Assembly: GCA_002354735.1 (NCBI GenBank) | Contig: DEMD01000014.1 | Coordinates: 89,373 to 153,372 of the forward strand | DNA: 64,000 nt | Source: Gammaproteobacteria bacterium UBA2679 | Lineage (GTDB): Bacteria; Pseudomonadota; Gammaproteobacteria; Pseudomonadales; Oleiphilaceae | Direction of reading: 5' to 3' | Position numbers and translations under genes: made by a program | Shown: positions 9,689 through 19,921 of the stretch, in pieces | How the letters are laid out: each line of letters begins with the position of its first letter | How positions within the stretch are numbered: the stretch's first letter is position 1 | Notes under the pieces: model-generated | The model's input: the letters and a program-made list of their open reading frames with translations, nothing else | Told to the model about the DNA's origin: nothing | Database searches by the model: none

Positions 9689-10487
9689 AGGATCATCAAC
9701 TGGAAAAACCCTTACGGTCGCCTTTCTGTTGTGCATCGTGTGTTCGGTCGTGGTTTCAGCCGCTGCCGTCATGCTGCGACCGGTACAGACCGAAAATCGC
9801 GAGCTGAACGTCAAGGAGAACATCCTGCGGGCGGCTGGCATGATTGAGCCCGGGTCATCGAAGGCCGAAGTCGAAGAGCGTTTCGCGAGTATCACGCCAA
9901 AGCTGGTCGAGCTGGAAACCGGGCGCTTCATCGAGCCTTCGGAAATCGGCCTCAAGAGCATTGAAGAGTTTCAGCAGCAGAAAGTCGCCACCAGGGAAGG
10001 GACGTCCTACACCCTGAGCCAGGCTGAAGACATTGCTGGCCTGGGCCGTGTGGAGAAATACGCCAAGGTTTATCTGGCTGAAGAGAACGGTGAAATCAAT
10101 CGGGTTATCGTTCCTGTTCGCGGTTACGGTCTCTGGTCGACGCTGTATGGTTTCATGGCACTGGAAAATGATGCCAATACCATTGCCGGCTTTGGCTTCT
10201 ACGAGCATGGTGAAACACCTGGTCTTGGTGGCGAGGTCGATAATCCGGCCTGGAAGGCTCAGTGGAGCGGGAAGGAAGTTTACGGTGAGGATGGTGAGGT
10301 TGCGATCCGCTTGATCAAGGGCGGCGCGAATCCATCTGCACCTGGTGCTGAACATCATATCGACTCGCTCTCGGGCGCGACGCTGACCAGCCGCGGTATC
10401 GAGAACCTGATCCAGTACTGGCTCGGCGATAGCGGCCTCAAGCCCTTTCTTGAGCGCATAAAGAACGGAGAGATTCGCAATGTCTAA
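9681..10487 (+). CDS. nqrC: Na+-NQR subunit C
   Basis: A 268-residue subunit with one N-terminal transmembrane helix (about residues 10-32) and a large periplasmic FMN-binding domain. The flavinylation motif is SGATLTSRG with Thr234 as the FMN attachment residue. [14 protein letters not shown] and [19 protein letters not shown] are classic NqrC/RnfG-type motifs. The GTG start overlaps nqrB by 8 nt, and the 3' end overlaps nqrD by 8 nt. It passes electrons between the Fe centre of NqrD/E and the NqrB flavin. Confidence 0.96.
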   Translation: MAKGSSTGKTLTVAFLLCIVCSVVVSAAAVMLRPVQTENRELNVKENILRAAGMIEPGSSKAEVEERFASITPKLVELETGRFIEPSEIGLKSIEEFQQQKVATREGTSYTLSQAEDIAGLGRVEKYAKVYLAEENGEINRVIVPVRGYGLWSTLYGFMALENDANTIAGFGFYEHGETPGLGGEVDNPAWKAQWSGKEVYGEDGEVAIRLIKGGANPSAPGAEHHIDSLSGATLTSRGIENLIQYWLGDSGLKPFLERIKNGEIRNV

Positions 10488-11145
10488 AAATCGTGTCGCG
10501 GAGATCGTCTTTGATCCGATCTTCAACAACAATCCGATTGCCCTGCAGATTCTGGGTATCTGTTCCGCGCTTGCGGTAACGACCAGTCTTCAGTTGTCGC
10601 TGGTCATGGGTGTGGCGGTCATGCTGGTTACCGCATGCTCCAGTGCGCTGATCTCGGTCATTCGTTCCCAGATACCCAGCAGTATCCGAATCATCGTGCA
10701 GATGACCATTATCGCTTCTCTGGTAATCGTCGTAGACCAGCTGCTCAAGGCCTATGCCTACGAAATGAGCAAGCAGCTTTCGGTCTTCGTTGGTCTCATC
10801 ATCACCAACTGTATCGTCATGGGCCGTGCTGAAGCCTATGCCATGCAGAATGGGCCGGTGCTGAGTTTCCTCGATGGCATCGGAAATGGTCTCGGCTATG
10901 CCGTGCTGCTTATCTTTGTAGCTTTCTTCCGCGAGCTGCTCGGTGCGGGCAAGCTCTTTGGCGTGGAAATACTGCCCCTCCAGGCAAACGGTGGCTGGTA
11001 CCTGCCTAACGGTCTTTTGCTGCTGCCGCCGAGCGCGTTCTTCATCATCGGCCTGGCTATCTGGGCCCTCAGAAGCTGGAAAGTCGAACAGGTCGAACCT
11101 AAGGACTACAAGCTTGCACCGCATCGTGTCAGGGAGGCCTTCTGA
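10480..11145 (+). CDS. nqrD: Na+-NQR subunit D
   Basis: A 221-residue membrane protein with about six helices, one half of the pseudo-symmetric NqrD/NqrE pair that holds an iron centre within the membrane. [20 protein letters not shown] sequence near residue 105 contains the conserved Cys that ligates iron. It overlaps nqrC by 8 nt and shares one base with nqrE. It is homologous to RnfE/RsxE, but the presence of nqrA, nqrB and nqrF identifies the complex as NQR. Confidence 0.95.
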   Translation: MSKNRVAEIVFDPIFNNNPIALQILGICSALAVTTSLQLSLVMGVAVMLVTACSSALISVIRSQIPSSIRIIVQMTIIASLVIVVDQLLKAYAYEMSKQLSVFVGLIITNCIVMGRAEAYAMQNGPVLSFLDGIGNGLGYAVLLIFVAFFRELLGAGKLFGVEILPLQANGGWYLPNGLLLLPPSAFFIIGLAIWALRSWKVEQVEPKDYKLAPHRVREAF

Positions 11146-11756
11146 TGTTTGAGCAATATCTGAGCCTGTTCATCAAGGCCGTATTCGTTGAAAACATGGC
11201 ACTGGCCTTCTTCCTGGGCATGTGTACCTTCCTGGCTATTTCCAAGAAGATCGAAGCGGCTATCGGTCTGGGCATTGCTGTAACGGTAGTGCTGGCCATT
11301 ACCGTTCCAGTCAACAACCTGATCTTCAACAGTCTGCTGCGTGAAGGGGCTCTGTCCTGGGCGGGCCTGCCGAACGTCGATCTGAGCTTCCTGGGCCTGC
11401 TGACCTATATCGGTGTTATCGCCGCTATTGTCCAGATCCTGGAAATGGTGCTGGATAAGTACTTTGTTGCGCTCTATGCAGCATTGGGCGTGTTCCTGCC
11501 CCTGATTACGGTTAACTGCGCAATCCTCGGTGCCTCACTGTTCATGGTCGAGCGGGACTACGAGTTTGGCGAAAGTGTGGTGTATGGACTGGGTGCAGGC
11601 GTTGGCTGGGCGCTGGCCATCATCGCGCTGGCCGGTATTCGAGAGAAGCTCAAGTATTCGGACGTGCCTGATGGCCTGAGAGGGCTGGGTATCACCTTTA
11701 TCACGGTCGGTCTGATGTCGCTAGGCTTCATGTCGTTCTCTGGTATTTCGCTGTAA
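11145..11756 (+). CDS. nqrE: Na+-NQR subunit E
   Basis: A 203-residue, six-helix membrane subunit and partner of NqrD in iron binding. [13 protein letters not shown] near residue 25 and [16 protein letters not shown] near residue 120 carry the conserved membrane cysteines. The ATG overlaps the nqrD TGA (TGATG). nqrF follows after 30 nt, with AGAGGTAG as its ribosome-binding site. Confidence 0.95.
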   Translation: MFEQYLSLFIKAVFVENMALAFFLGMCTFLAISKKIEAAIGLGIAVTVVLAITVPVNNLIFNSLLREGALSWAGLPNVDLSFLGLLTYIGVIAAIVQILEMVLDKYFVALYAALGVFLPLITVNCAILGASLFMVERDYEFGESVVYGLGAGVGWALAIIALAGIREKLKYSDVPDGLRGLGITFITVGLMSLGFMSFSGISL

Positions 11757-11786
11757 TTCGGCCCTCACCCAGACAGAGGTAGAAAC

Positions 11787-13013
11787 ATGGATACGGAAAT
11801 TATGCTCGGCGTTGGCATGTTCACTGTCATCGTTCTGAGCCTCGTGGCAGTCATTCTGATTGCGCGATCTCGCCTGGTCAGCACCGGCGACGTCAAGATC
11901 ATCGTCAACGATGATCCCAAGAGCGCCATTACGACGGAAGCCGGTGGCAAATTGCTGCAGACACTGGCGAACGAGGGCATGTTCCTGTCGTCAGCCTGTG
12001 GCGGCGGCGGAACCTGCGCGCAATGCAAGTGCAAGGTGCTGGACGGTGGCGGCGGCATGCTGCCAACGGAAAAGACTCACTTCACCAACCGTGAGGAACG
12101 TGAAGGCTGGCGGCTGGCCTGTCAGGTCAGCGTCAAGCAGGACATGAAAATTGAAGTGCCTGAAGAGGTGTTCGGCGTCAAGAAGTGGGAATGCGAAGTC
12201 GTTTCCAACCATAACGTCGCCACCTTTATCAAGGAGCTCGTGTTGCAGTTGCCTGAAGGCGAGAATGTCGACTTCCGCGCTGGTGGTTACGTTCAGCTCG
12301 AGGCACCCCCGTACGAAGTGCACTTCAAGGACTTTGAGATCGAAGAGCGCTTCCGGGAAGACTGGGACAAGCACAATATCTGGCAGTACAAGGCCGTCAA
12401 CAAGGAGCCTGTCATTCGGGCCTACTCGATGGCGAACTATCCGGATGAAAAAGGTGTGTTGAAGTTCAACATCCGAATCGCGACGCCACCTCCTGGTTCG
12501 GATCACCCGCCAGGCCTGATGTCTTCATGGGTGTTCTCATTGAAGCCGGGCGACAAGGTAACGGTGTTCGGTCCTTTCGGTGAGTTCTTCGCCAAGGAGA
12601 CCGGCGCGGAGATGATATTCGTTGGCGGTGGTGCGGGCATGGCACCGATGCGTGCGCACCTGTTCGATCAGCTGCGTCGCATTCATTCAAAGCGGAAGAT
12701 CTCCTTCTGGTACGGTGCGCGAAGCAAGCGCGAAATGTTCTACGTAAAGGATTTCGACGATCTTGCGGCCGAAAACGAGAACTTCGAGTGGCACGTTGCG
12801 CTCTCCGATCCGCTGCCCGAAGACAACTGGGAAGGCCCAACTGGCTTCATTCACAACGTCCTGCTGGAAAACTATCTGAAGAACCACCCGGCACCGGAAG
12901 ATTGTGAGTTCTATATGTGCGGGCCGCCGATGATGAACGCTGCCGTAATCAAGATGCTCAAGGATCTCGGTGTCGAAGAAGAGAACATCATGCTCGACGA
13001 CTTCGGAGGCTGA
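11787..13013 (+). CDS. nqrF: Na+-NQR subunit F, NADH dehydrogenase component
   Basis: A 408-residue subunit that oxidises NADH and feeds electrons to the complex. It has one N-terminal helix (about residues 5-25), then a plant-type 2Fe-2S ferredoxin domain with ligands C71, C77, C80 and C112. An FAD-binding reductase domain (RAYSMANYP) and an NADH-binding domain ([18 protein letters not shown]-terminal [12 protein letters not shown]) follow. It ends the structural nqr genes. An intrinsic terminator begins 20 nt after the stop. Confidence 0.97.
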   Translation: MDTEIMLGVGMFTVIVLSLVAVILIARSRLVSTGDVKIIVNDDPKSAITTEAGGKLLQTLANEGMFLSSACGGGGTCAQCKCKVLDGGGGMLPTEKTHFTNREEREGWRLACQVSVKQDMKIEVPEEVFGVKKWECEVVSNHNVATFIKELVLQLPEGENVDFRAGGYVQLEAPPYEVHFKDFEIEERFREDWDKHNIWQYKAVNKEPVIRAYSMANYPDEKGVLKFNIRIATPPPGSDHPPGLMSSWVFSLKPGDKVTVFGPFGEFFAKETGAEMIFVGGGAGMAPMRAHLFDQLRRIHSKRKISFWYGARSKREMFYVKDFDDLAAENENFEWHVALSDPLPEDNWEGPTGFIHNVLLENYLKNHPAPEDCEFYMCGPPMMNAAVIKMLKDLGVEEENIMLDDFGG

Positions 13014-14153
13014 TTGACAGTTACGACTTTGAAGCAGGCGCAAGCCTGCTTTTTTTATTGTTCGTTTCTCATTCGTGGCGCTGCCAGGCTGCCTCGGTAT
13101 CTCGGACTGATCACTGTGCTCGTGCTGACGGCAGCCTGCGACGGCGCAGCGCCAGATAAGGTAGGTGCCTCCGCAGCTACTGCGCAGGAGGCCCTGCGAG
13201 AGGTGTCCGGTCCCATCATGGGCACACAGTACTCGGTAAAGTGGACGGGCGAGTTCTTTACTGACGCCAAGCGCGTCATCCACACAGAACTGGAGCGAAT
13301 CAATTCGCTCATGTCCACCTACGACCCGTCTTCGGAACTGTCGCGTTTCAACCAGAGCCCGGTCGGTGAATGGTTCGAAATTTCACCGGAAACGCTTGCG
13401 ACCATGAAGGTTGCCAGGGAGGTAAATCAGGCCTCAGGTGGTGCTCTCGATGTCACAGTCGGCGCTCTGGTCAATCTTTGGGGCTTCGGCCCGGAAGGAC
13501 GGGTCACCCATGAGCCCTCGCAGGCAGATATCGACAAGGCGCGAGAGCGCTCGGGCTTTGATAAACTTGAGCTGGATTTAGAGCGTTCACGCATCCGCAA
13601 GACTTCAGACATCTATGTCGATCTTTCAGCGGTCGCCAAGGGCTACGCAGTCGACAAGGTCGCTGAACTGCTCGAAAGCAAAGGCATCAGCGACTATCTC
13701 GTAGATATCGGCGGCGAACTGCGAATGTCTGGCCACAAGCCGGATGGCTCGCAATGGCGAATTGCCATCGAAGCACCGAAAATCGAAATCAGGGAGATCT
13801 TCAAGATTTTCTCCTTCGATAAAGCTGCCATCGCAACTTCTGGCGACTACCGTAACTATTTCGAGCAAGACGGTGTTCGCTATTCGCACACCATAGACCC
13901 ACGTAGCGGCCGCCCGATACAGCACGCGCTCGTTTCCGTCAGCATCGTCTCGGATCAATCTGCAGTTGCGGACGCCTGGGCCACGGCATTGATGGCGGTA
14001 GGCCCTGAAACTGCGAAAACGCTTTCACAGTCACATAATCTTGCTGTATTGCTTATAATGATGGGGAGTAAAGGCTTCGAAACCTGGACTTCACCGCGGC
14101 TCGAGGCCCTGCAGAGCGAGCAGCCTGTCGAGCCAGCGGCAGATCAGCGCTAG
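13014..14153 (+). CDS. apbE: FAD:protein FMN transferase ApbE (lipoprotein)
   Basis: A 379-residue flavin transferase that attaches FMN to threonines of NqrB and NqrC. A lipobox LTAAC (Cys42) follows a hydrophobic stretch, so it should be a periplasm-facing lipoprotein. ApbE landmarks are GPIMGTQYSVKW, LNRFNQSPVGEW-like sequence, DLSAVAKGYAVD and the nucleotide-site YLVDIGGELRMSG. I use the TTG immediately after the nqrF TGA because GGAGG lies 4 nt upstream and no ATG or GTG occurs before the signal sequence. The start is nevertheless uncertain: an intrinsic terminator overlaps these first codons. A non-canonical later start such as ATT at 13071 has no visible ribosome-binding site. Confidence 0.88.
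   Translation: MTVTTLKQAQACFFYCSFLIRGAARLPRYLGLITVLVLTAACDGAAPDKVGASAATAQEALREVSGPIMGTQYSVKWTGEFFTDAKRVIHTELERINSLMSTYDPSSELSRFNQSPVGEWFEISPETLATMKVAREVNQASGGALDVTVGALVNLWGFGPEGRVTHEPSQADIDKARERSGFDKLELDLERSRIRKTSDIYVDLSAVAKGYAVDKVAELLESKGISDYLVDIGGELRMSGHKPDGSQWRIAIEAPKIEIREIFKIFSFDKAAIATSGDYRNYFEQDGVRYSHTIDPRSGRPIQHALVSVSIVSDQSAVADAWATALMAVGPETAKTLSQSHNLAVLLIMMGSKGFETWTSPRLEALQSEQPVEPAADQR
13033..13056 (+). terminator. Intrinsic terminator after nqrF, inside the start of apbE
   Basis: A 7-bp stem AGCAGGC/GCCTGCT closed by a GCAA tetraloop is followed directly by a run of seven T. This is a textbook rho-independent terminator 20 nt beyond the nqrF stop. It lies within codons 7-14 of the only conventional apbE reading frame start, so it probably lowers expression of apbE-nqrM-sth relative to nqrA-F. 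Confidence 0.85.
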
Positions 14154-14204
14154 TAGGCAGATTAACCAGACAGGTCGCTAGGCACTCAGTCTTAGGAGGA
14201 ACAC

Positions 14205-14387
14205 ATGCAAACTTTTCTGATCGTTCTCGGCGCTATGCTTGTACTGATGGCATTGATGTCGGTAGGTGTATTGCTCGGCCGCAAGCCCATTACCGGTAGC
14301 TGCGGCGGCATGAGCGCCCTGGGTATGGAAACAGAATGCGATGTCTGCGGTGGCAACAAGAACCGCTGCGAGAAGGAAAACGCCTGA
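14205..14387 (+). CDS. nqrM: Na+-NQR maturation factor NqrM (DUF539)
   Basis: A 60-residue membrane-anchored protein required to deliver iron to the NqrD/NqrE site. One transmembrane helix spans residues 4-24. The four cysteines C33, C45, C48 and C55 ([17 protein letters not shown]) give the DUF539 pattern. GGAGGA lies 6 nt before the ATG. It sits between apbE and sth, as in pseudomonads, completing the NQR assembly set. Confidence 0.92.
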   Translation: MQTFLIVLGAMLVLMALMSVGVLLGRKPITGSCGGMSALGMETECDVCGGNKNRCEKENA

Positions 14388-14388
14388 G

Positions 14389-15783
14389 ATGGCAGAGCAT
14401 ACTTATGACGTAGTCGTCATAGGCGCCGGGCCTGCGGGCGAGGGCGCTGCCATGAGCGCGGCAAAGCACGGTCGTCGTGTCGCCGTCATCGAAGACAAGA
14501 AGCAGGTCGGCGGTAACTGTGCCCATCGCGGCACCATTCCGTCGAAGGCTCTACGTCATAATGTCAGACAGATTATTCAGTTCAATACCAATCCCATGTT
14601 CAGGGATATTGGTGAGCCGCGGTGGTTCTCTTTTCCACGCGTGCTCAAGGACGCTGAACGCGTCATTGCCAAACAGGTCAAGCTCAGAACCGGTTTCTAC
14701 GCCCGTAACCGGGTAGATCTGTATCATGGCAAAGCCTTCCTGTTGGACGAGCATCGCATCGAGGTGCGTGGTGCCGGCACGGCCAATGATGTGCTTGTCG
14801 CCAAGGAAATCGTCATTGCGACGGGCTCTCGCCCTTATCAGCCGCCGGATATCGATTTCAATCATCGCCGCATCTACTGCAGCGACAGCATTCTCAAGCT
14901 TGGCCATACGCCACGTACGCTCATCATCTATGGTGCTGGCGTCATCGGGTCGGAATATGCGTCGATTTTCGTGGGGCTCGGCGTCAAGGTCGACCTGATC
15001 AATCCCGGCTCAAAGCTGCTGAGTTTTCTCGACGATGAAATCTCCGACGCGCTGAGTTACCACCTGCGCGATAACGGCGTGCTGATGCGCCACAATGAGG
15101 AGTACGAGTCAGTCGAAGGTAACGAAACCGGCGTCATTCTCACCATGAAATCCGGCAAGAAGATTCGTGCCGATGCGTTTCTCTGGTGCAACGGCCGCTC
15201 GGGCAACACGGAGAAGCTTGGGCTGGAAAACGTTGGTCTCGAGTGTAACTCCAGAGGTCAGCTCAAGGTGGATGACCATTACCGAACGGAAGTCCCTCAC
15301 ATTTACGCCGTAGGTGATGTCATCGGATATCCCTCCCTGGCCAGTGCCGCTTATGATCAGGGTCGGTCGGCAGCCTCGGATCTGGTTTCGGATGCCTATT
15401 TCCGCTTTGTCGACGACGTCCCGACTGGTATCTATACAATCCCCGAAATCAGTTCAGTCGGTAAGACAGAAGCCGAGCTGACCGCCCAACGTGTCCCTTA
15501 TGAAGTCGGGCAAGCCTTCTTCAAGCACCTGGCACGGGCGCAGATCACCGGGGATACGGTTGGTATGCTGAAAATTTTGTTCCATCGCGAAACGAAGCAG
15601 TTGCTGGGTATTCACTGCTTCGGCGACCAGGCCTCGGAGATCGTCCACATCGGTCAGGCCATCATGAGTCAGCCGGGAGAGCTGAACACCCTCGACTACT
15701 TCATCAACACGACCTTCAATTATCCCACCATGGCTGAAGCGTATCGCGTGGCGGCGCTCAATGGCCTGAACCGGATTTTCTAG
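14389..15783 (+). CDS. sth: Soluble pyridine nucleotide transhydrogenase
   Basis: A 464-residue FAD flavoprotein that exchanges reducing equivalents between NADPH and NAD+. It belongs to the disulfide-reductase family but, as is usual for Sth, keeps only one of the two redox cysteines: [13 protein letters not shown] has C44, with Thr where the second Cys would be. FAD motif [13 protein letters not shown] at the N-terminus, NAD(P) motif [16 protein letters not shown] and the C-terminal dimer interface ([18 protein letters not shown]) are present. The ATG lies one base after the nqrM stop. The earlier in-frame ATG inside nqrM is not family-like. The stop overlaps the convergent phosphodiesterase gene. 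Confidence 0.95.
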   Translation: MAEHTYDVVVIGAGPAGEGAAMSAAKHGRRVAVIEDKKQVGGNCAHRGTIPSKALRHNVRQIIQFNTNPMFRDIGEPRWFSFPRVLKDAERVIAKQVKLRTGFYARNRVDLYHGKAFLLDEHRIEVRGAGTANDVLVAKEIVIATGSRPYQPPDIDFNHRRIYCSDSILKLGHTPRTLIIYGAGVIGSEYASIFVGLGVKVDLINPGSKLLSFLDDEISDALSYHLRDNGVLMRHNEEYESVEGNETGVILTMKSGKKIRADAFLWCNGRSGNTEKLGLENVGLECNSRGQLKVDDHYRTEVPHIYAVGDVIGYPSLASAAYDQGRSAASDLVSDAYFRFVDDVPTGIYTIPEISSVGKTEAELTAQRVPYEVGQAFFKHLARAQITGDTVGMLKILFHRETKQLLGIHCFGDQASEIVHIGQAIMSQPGELNTLDYFINTTFNYPTMAEAYRVAALNGLNRIF

Positions 15784-16544
15784 AAGCGATCCTGCAGAAT
15801 CTGCTGCATTCGCAGCGGATAGTCTGTGATGACGGAGTCTACGCCGGCGTCACAGACGCGTTGCCAGTCCTGACTGGCGTTTACCGTCCAGGTGGAAACT
15901 GCCAGGCCTTTCGCCCGTAGCTGATCCACCACTTCGCGACTGACCATCTGATGATTCAGGGCAACAATATCGTATGGGGGCGATGGCGTCTTCAGGAGGG
16001 CTTGCAGGACTTTCTCGACTTCGACCGCCAGTCCCTGCCGTAACCCCTTCACGCCTGCCTTCTGCACTAATTGCGGTACCAGTGGATGAAAGCTGGTGAC
16101 CACACACTTTTCGAGCAGGTTCGGCGGGAGTTCACCGAGCATGGTGGTCAGCTGATCACACAGCCGCATCAAGGTATTTGTGTCGGTCGATTTAACCTCC
16201 AACTGCACCTGCTCGACAGAGTCAGGCGCTTGTAAGAGTAGGTCGAGCACATCCTTCAGGGCAGGAATATGGCACTCCACCGGCCATGGCGGCCCCACCT
16301 TTCGGGCATCCAGCGTCACCAGTTCAGCCAGGGTTCTGTCAGCAGCTCGCCCGCTGACGCCGCAGGTTCTGGCAAGGTCCTCGTCATGAAGAATATAGAT
16401 TTCATTATCGGAAGAGAGCTGCAGGTCGAACTCGAAGCTGTGGATGCCGTTTCGCCAGGCCCATTCGAAACCCTGCAAGGTATTTTCCGGCGCTTCGCCT
16501 CTCGCTCCGCGATGGCCAATCAGTATCGGTGTGCTCTGTGTCAT
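15780..16544 (-). CDS. Glycerophosphodiester phosphodiesterase
   Basis: A 254-residue GDPD TIM-barrel enzyme that hydrolyses glycerophosphodiesters to glycerol-3-phosphate and an alcohol. Catalytic and metal-binding motifs are [14 protein letters not shown] (H11, E20), [10 protein letters not shown] and [20 protein letters not shown] and DSVITDYPL close the barrel. It has no signal peptide and is therefore a cytoplasmic (UgpQ-like) form. It overlaps the convergent sth stop by 4 nt, and its ATG overlaps the upstream DUF2062 stop (ATGA), so the two are coupled. Confidence 0.9.
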   Translation of the reverse strand: MTQSTPILIGHRGARGEAPENTLQGFEWAWRNGIHSFEFDLQLSSDNEIYILHDEDLARTCGVSGRAADRTLAELVTLDARKVGPPWPVECHIPALKDVLDLLLQAPDSVEQVQLEVKSTDTNTLMRLCDQLTTMLGELPPNLLEKCVVTSFHPLVPQLVQKAGVKGLRQGLAVEVEKVLQALLKTPSPPYDIVALNHQMVSREVVDQLRAKGLAVSTWTVNASQDWQRVCDAGVDSVITDYPLRMQQILQDRF

Positions 16545-17086
16545 GGGCGCTCCGTTTCGTCCTGGGGTTCAGCCTTGCGTCGCTGTCGTCTCGCTTTCCA
16601 GCTTTGGGCGATGGCCCGGCGCCACAGCAGGTCAATAGCAAAGTACCCGCCTACACTGGCCACGACGGCAACAACGAAAGATCCTAGATAGAGCGGCGCG
16701 CCGATATCACCGAGCTTGTTGAGAAACCAGTCCATGGTTGGCTCGAAAGCGAAGGGTTGCGGCTCCATGCCCAACAGCCAGGCGCCAATGACATAGTTGG
16801 CATAGAACAGCGGCGGCATGGTCAGTGGATTGCTGATCCAGACGAGGGCGCACGACAGGGGCAAATTGCTGCGCAGCCAGATGGACACGAAGCCTGCAAA
16901 CGCCATCTGGGCTGGCATGGGAATGAAGGCCCAGAACAGCCCATTGAGAAACGCGCGGGATACTGAGCGGCGGTTGATATGCCAGAGGTTCGGATCATGC
17001 AGCACATCGCCCAGAAAATGGAGCGACTTGTTCGACTGGATCTTCTCCGGACTCGGCATCCATTTCTTGATGAGCTTCTTGGGCAT
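16541..17086 (-). CDS. DUF2062 membrane protein
   Basis: A 181-residue inner-membrane protein of the DUF2062 family, function unknown. MPKKLIKKWMPSPEKI is the typical family N-terminus, so I start at 17086 although the frame is open to 17185; no ribosome-binding site is obvious. The conserved hydrophobic core includes FLNGLFWAFIPMPAQM and ISNPLTMPPLFYANYVIG, with two or three further helices and a basic C-terminal tail. In pseudomonads the homologue also sits just before comEC, near lolCDE; no lol genes are present here. Confidence 0.8.
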   Translation of the reverse strand: MPKKLIKKWMPSPEKIQSNKSLHFLGDVLHDPNLWHINRRSVSRAFLNGLFWAFIPMPAQMAFAGFVSIWLRSNLPLSCALVWISNPLTMPPLFYANYVIGAWLLGMEPQPFAFEPTMDWFLNKLGDIGAPLYLGSFVVAVVASVGGYFAIDLLWRRAIAQSWKARRQRRKAEPQDETERP

Positions 17087-17208
17087 GGTCTGCGATGATT
17101 TCGAATGACAGTGATTTTGAGAGCCGGTGTTGCTGGCCGATACCATAGCAGCGACTTTCAATTTAGAATAGCAGCGAATGCACAAGTTTTACGAACAGGA
17201 TGTTCGAT

Positions 17209-19812
17209 ATGCGCACATGGATAGTGCTGCATCTGGCTGCCTTCGTTCTGGTGTTTGTATGCGCACCAGAGCTGGTCGGTCAGGCGCCGCAGTGGGCGAT
17301 GCTGCCCGCGTTTCTCAGTTTACTTGCCCTCCTGGGGTATCGCCTGCTGGCCAGGCGCTGCCGATCTACCGCTCACAGGCGTCTGCCGGGTGCTCTCAAG
17401 CTATCGCGGCTGGTGTTTCTGCTCCTGATTGCGCTCGGTACCGGTGCCTTGCATGGCGGCCTTCGCCTACAGCCTTATAGCGCTATGGCCATGACCGACG
17501 GCGCGGTGGAGCAATTGGCTGCCGGAGGTCGTCTTGCTGTTGCAGGGTACTTCTGCGCGCTGGATTTGGACAGCGAACGTAAGCTCATTGCCGGAGCATT
17601 CATGAAACGCCCGCGAGTAGTGCGGATTTGTTTCGACGTCGAGCGCAGCCCTTCCGTCAGCTTACTTGAGGGCCGTCGTATCCTGCTCGAATGCAGCGGC
17701 TGCGCCAGACCGCAGCCCGGCCAGCCTTATCAGCTGCAGATCGATCTGCTAACAGACAAACGAGCGCTGCCGGTTAAAAGTGCGCTGGAGCTGCGAGTCG
17801 AGCGCTACAGGGCGCTGAGCCAGGGCGGACCTGTGCGAGCGAAGCTATTGACTGCGCAGCCAGATTCGTCGCTGCCGGCGAGGGTATCGCAGCGCCTACG
17901 GGCCGAAGCTCGGCAGGCGCTCATGGCCACGGTGGCGGATTCGCGCCATCTCGAAAGCTATCACGCCCTGTTCCTGGGCGATCGAACTGGCTTCAGCTAT
18001 CAGCAGCGTGACGCCCTGTCGGTATCAGGTCTGTCTCATCTCATGGTGATTTCCGGGCTGCACGTCGGGCTGATGGCAGGCTTCGTTACACTCACGCTAA
18101 GGCTGGCAGCCAGGCTCTTCAAGCTTCCAGCCTGGCGTGTGCCGGTCTATCTGGGCACGGTGCTCAGTCTTCTCGGCTACCTCTGGCTGGTAGACTACGC
18201 AGTGCCAGTGCTGCGCGCGACGATCATGGCGCTGCTCTTCATCGCGTTGACACTGCAGCGGCGGCGAATTCCGGTGACCGATTACTGGCTGATCACGCTC
18301 ACCGCCTGCCTGTTTTTTGACCCCTTCGCCTTTATCAGCGCCGGCTTCTGGCTGTCGTTCGGGGCGGTGGCTGTCATCGCACTTGTGATGTCTGGACGTC
18401 TCCGGCTGGGGCCAGCACCGGCTGAGGTGTCGTTGCCGACGAAACGCCGTCAGCGGCTACAGCAGCAATGGCAAGCGCTCAAGGCCTGGCTGGGCGCATT
18501 CTGGCGGGTGCAATGGCAGCTCTTTGCGACACTGAGTGTGTTGTTGGCCGTGTTCTTTCAGCAGGTCAGTCTGGCCGGCCTGATAACAAACCTGGTTGCC
18601 ATACCACTGGTCACACTACTACTAGTGCCTGTTGGTTTCCTGGCCCTGCTCACCAAGGTCTGGGCTGGAAGCTGGCCCCTGGTGCCGCTGCTTATCGATC
18701 TCACTGACACGCTGTTCGATGCATTCTGGGTCATCGTCAATAGCGGTGAGCACTTTCCCGTGGTTACGACGGAGCCGCTATCGCCTGGCGCACTTGGGCT
18801 CTTGCTGCTGCTGTCGGTGCCGACGCTCTGGTGCTGGCATATGCCATTCTCGCCATGGCTGCATGCGAGCAAGCTTCTACTCCTGACTGGCATGGTCACC
18901 ACCGCCACCCGCAGCCCGGTGCCTGCAGAGGCAGAAGTATTCCGCTTTATCGTCTTTGATGTAGGGCAGGGGCATGCGGCCTTGTTGGACGATGGTGAGA
19001 CGACGCTTCTGTTTGATACCGGGCCAGTTTTTCCCATCAGTAGCGGCTTCAGTGGCGGTCGATTAATTCCTGGCGGTGGTGGACGGCCCTTCAATCCGGC
19101 TGCCGATCAGATCCTGCCTTACCTGACGCAGCGGACGCGTGGAACTGAAGATGAAGCCCCTTTGAACGCGCGCCCGACTCTGGACTACCTCGTCGTGAGT
19201 CATGCAGATCACGACCATGCAGGTGGCACGGATGTCTTGTTGCAGCATCTGGATGTGTCGAGACTGGTCAGCGGTGAACCGGACAAGCTCAACCGCATCC
19301 TGGCGGTCGATCACGCAGAGCGGCCAAACCCTGCCAACCCACAAGCCGGGCCGGTGCACTTCGCTCAGTGTCTGGCGGGTCGGGGCTTCAGCTCCAGAGG
19401 ATATCGTGTCGAGACGCTGTGGCCACTCAGCCCGGCGGAGGGGGCGAGGTTCGCAGGCAACGATCTGTCCTGTGTGCTCCGGGTAACCACGCCCTCCGGG
19501 AAAACCATCATGCTCACAGGCGATATCGAGAAGCCAGCGCTGCAGGCGATGGTCCGGCACTATAACGCAGCGCAGCGTCCGGGCAGCCTGCTGGATGTCG
19601 ATATACTGGTGCTGCCCCACCACGGCAGCCGTTCGAGCTTTCTGCCCGCTTTCATAAGCGCAGTGACGCCTGAGCAGGCGATCGTGCCAGCAGGGGCCAA
19701 TAACCGCTTTGGCCATCCGCATTCACAGCCTATAGATTGGCTTACCCGCCGCGGTGTGGAGATCTGGAATACCGGGACGCAGGGTTACTATGAGTTCACC
19801 GATCCCCTGTAA
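17209..19812 (+). CDS. comEC: ComEC/Rec2 DNA-uptake channel protein
   Basis: An 867-residue polytopic membrane protein predicted to move single-stranded DNA across the inner membrane during natural transformation. An N-terminal DUF4131-like region (about 1-200) is followed by the competence domain with HLMVISGLHVGLMAG near residue 285. A C-terminal metallo-beta-lactamase-like domain contains VSHADHDHAGG (about 662-672) and LPHHGSRSS. ATG 17209 has AGGA 8 nt upstream; an in-frame ATG at 17200 is the alternative. It is full length, so the competence channel appears intact. Pilus and ComEA partners are not in the window. Confidence 0.92.
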   Translation: MRTWIVLHLAAFVLVFVCAPELVGQAPQWAMLPAFLSLLALLGYRLLARRCRSTAHRRLPGALKLSRLVFLLLIALGTGALHGGLRLQPYSAMAMTDGAVEQLAAGGRLAVAGYFCALDLDSERKLIAGAFMKRPRVVRICFDVERSPSVSLLEGRRILLECSGCARPQPGQPYQLQIDLLTDKRALPVKSALELRVERYRALSQGGPVRAKLLTAQPDSSLPARVSQRLRAEARQALMATVADSRHLESYHALFLGDRTGFSYQQRDALSVSGLSHLMVISGLHVGLMAGFVTLTLRLAARLFKLPAWRVPVYLGTVLSLLGYLWLVDYAVPVLRATIMALLFIALTLQRRRIPVTDYWLITLTACLFFDPFAFISAGFWLSFGAVAVIALVMSGRLRLGPAPAEVSLPTKRRQRLQQQWQALKAWLGAFWRVQWQLFATLSVLLAVFFQQVSLAGLITNLVAIPLVTLLLVPVGFLALLTKVWAGSWPLVPLLIDLTDTLFDAFWVIVNSGEHFPVVTTEPLSPGALGLLLLLSVPTLWCWHMPFSPWLHASKLLLLTGMVTTATRSPVPAEAEVFRFIVFDVGQGHAALLDDGETTLLFDTGPVFPISSGFSGGRLIPGGGGRPFNPAADQILPYLTQRTRGTEDEAPLNARPTLDYLVVSHADHDHAGGTDVLLQHLDVSRLVSGEPDKLNRILAVDHAERPNPANPQAGPVHFAQCLAGRGFSSRGYRVETLWPLSPAEGARFAGNDLSCVLRVTTPSGKTIMLTGDIEKPALQAMVRHYNAAQRPGSLLDVDILVLPHHGSRSSFLPAFISAVTPEQAIVPAGANNRFGHPHSQPIDWLTRRGVEIWNTGTQGYYEFTDPL

Positions 19813-19921
19813 GGAGGCTTACCAGGCCTGTGCGCAGAGATTAGTCTATGCTTCCAAAGCCTTACTTATGCTAGAGTGACCGCCGAATAATCGGCAGCTG
19901 AATTACGAACGGGAGAAAACA

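Noticed and set aside
10438..11124. 228-codon open frame antisense to nqrD
   Set aside because: Hydrophilic His/Asp-rich translation typical of the reverse strand of a membrane protein gene.
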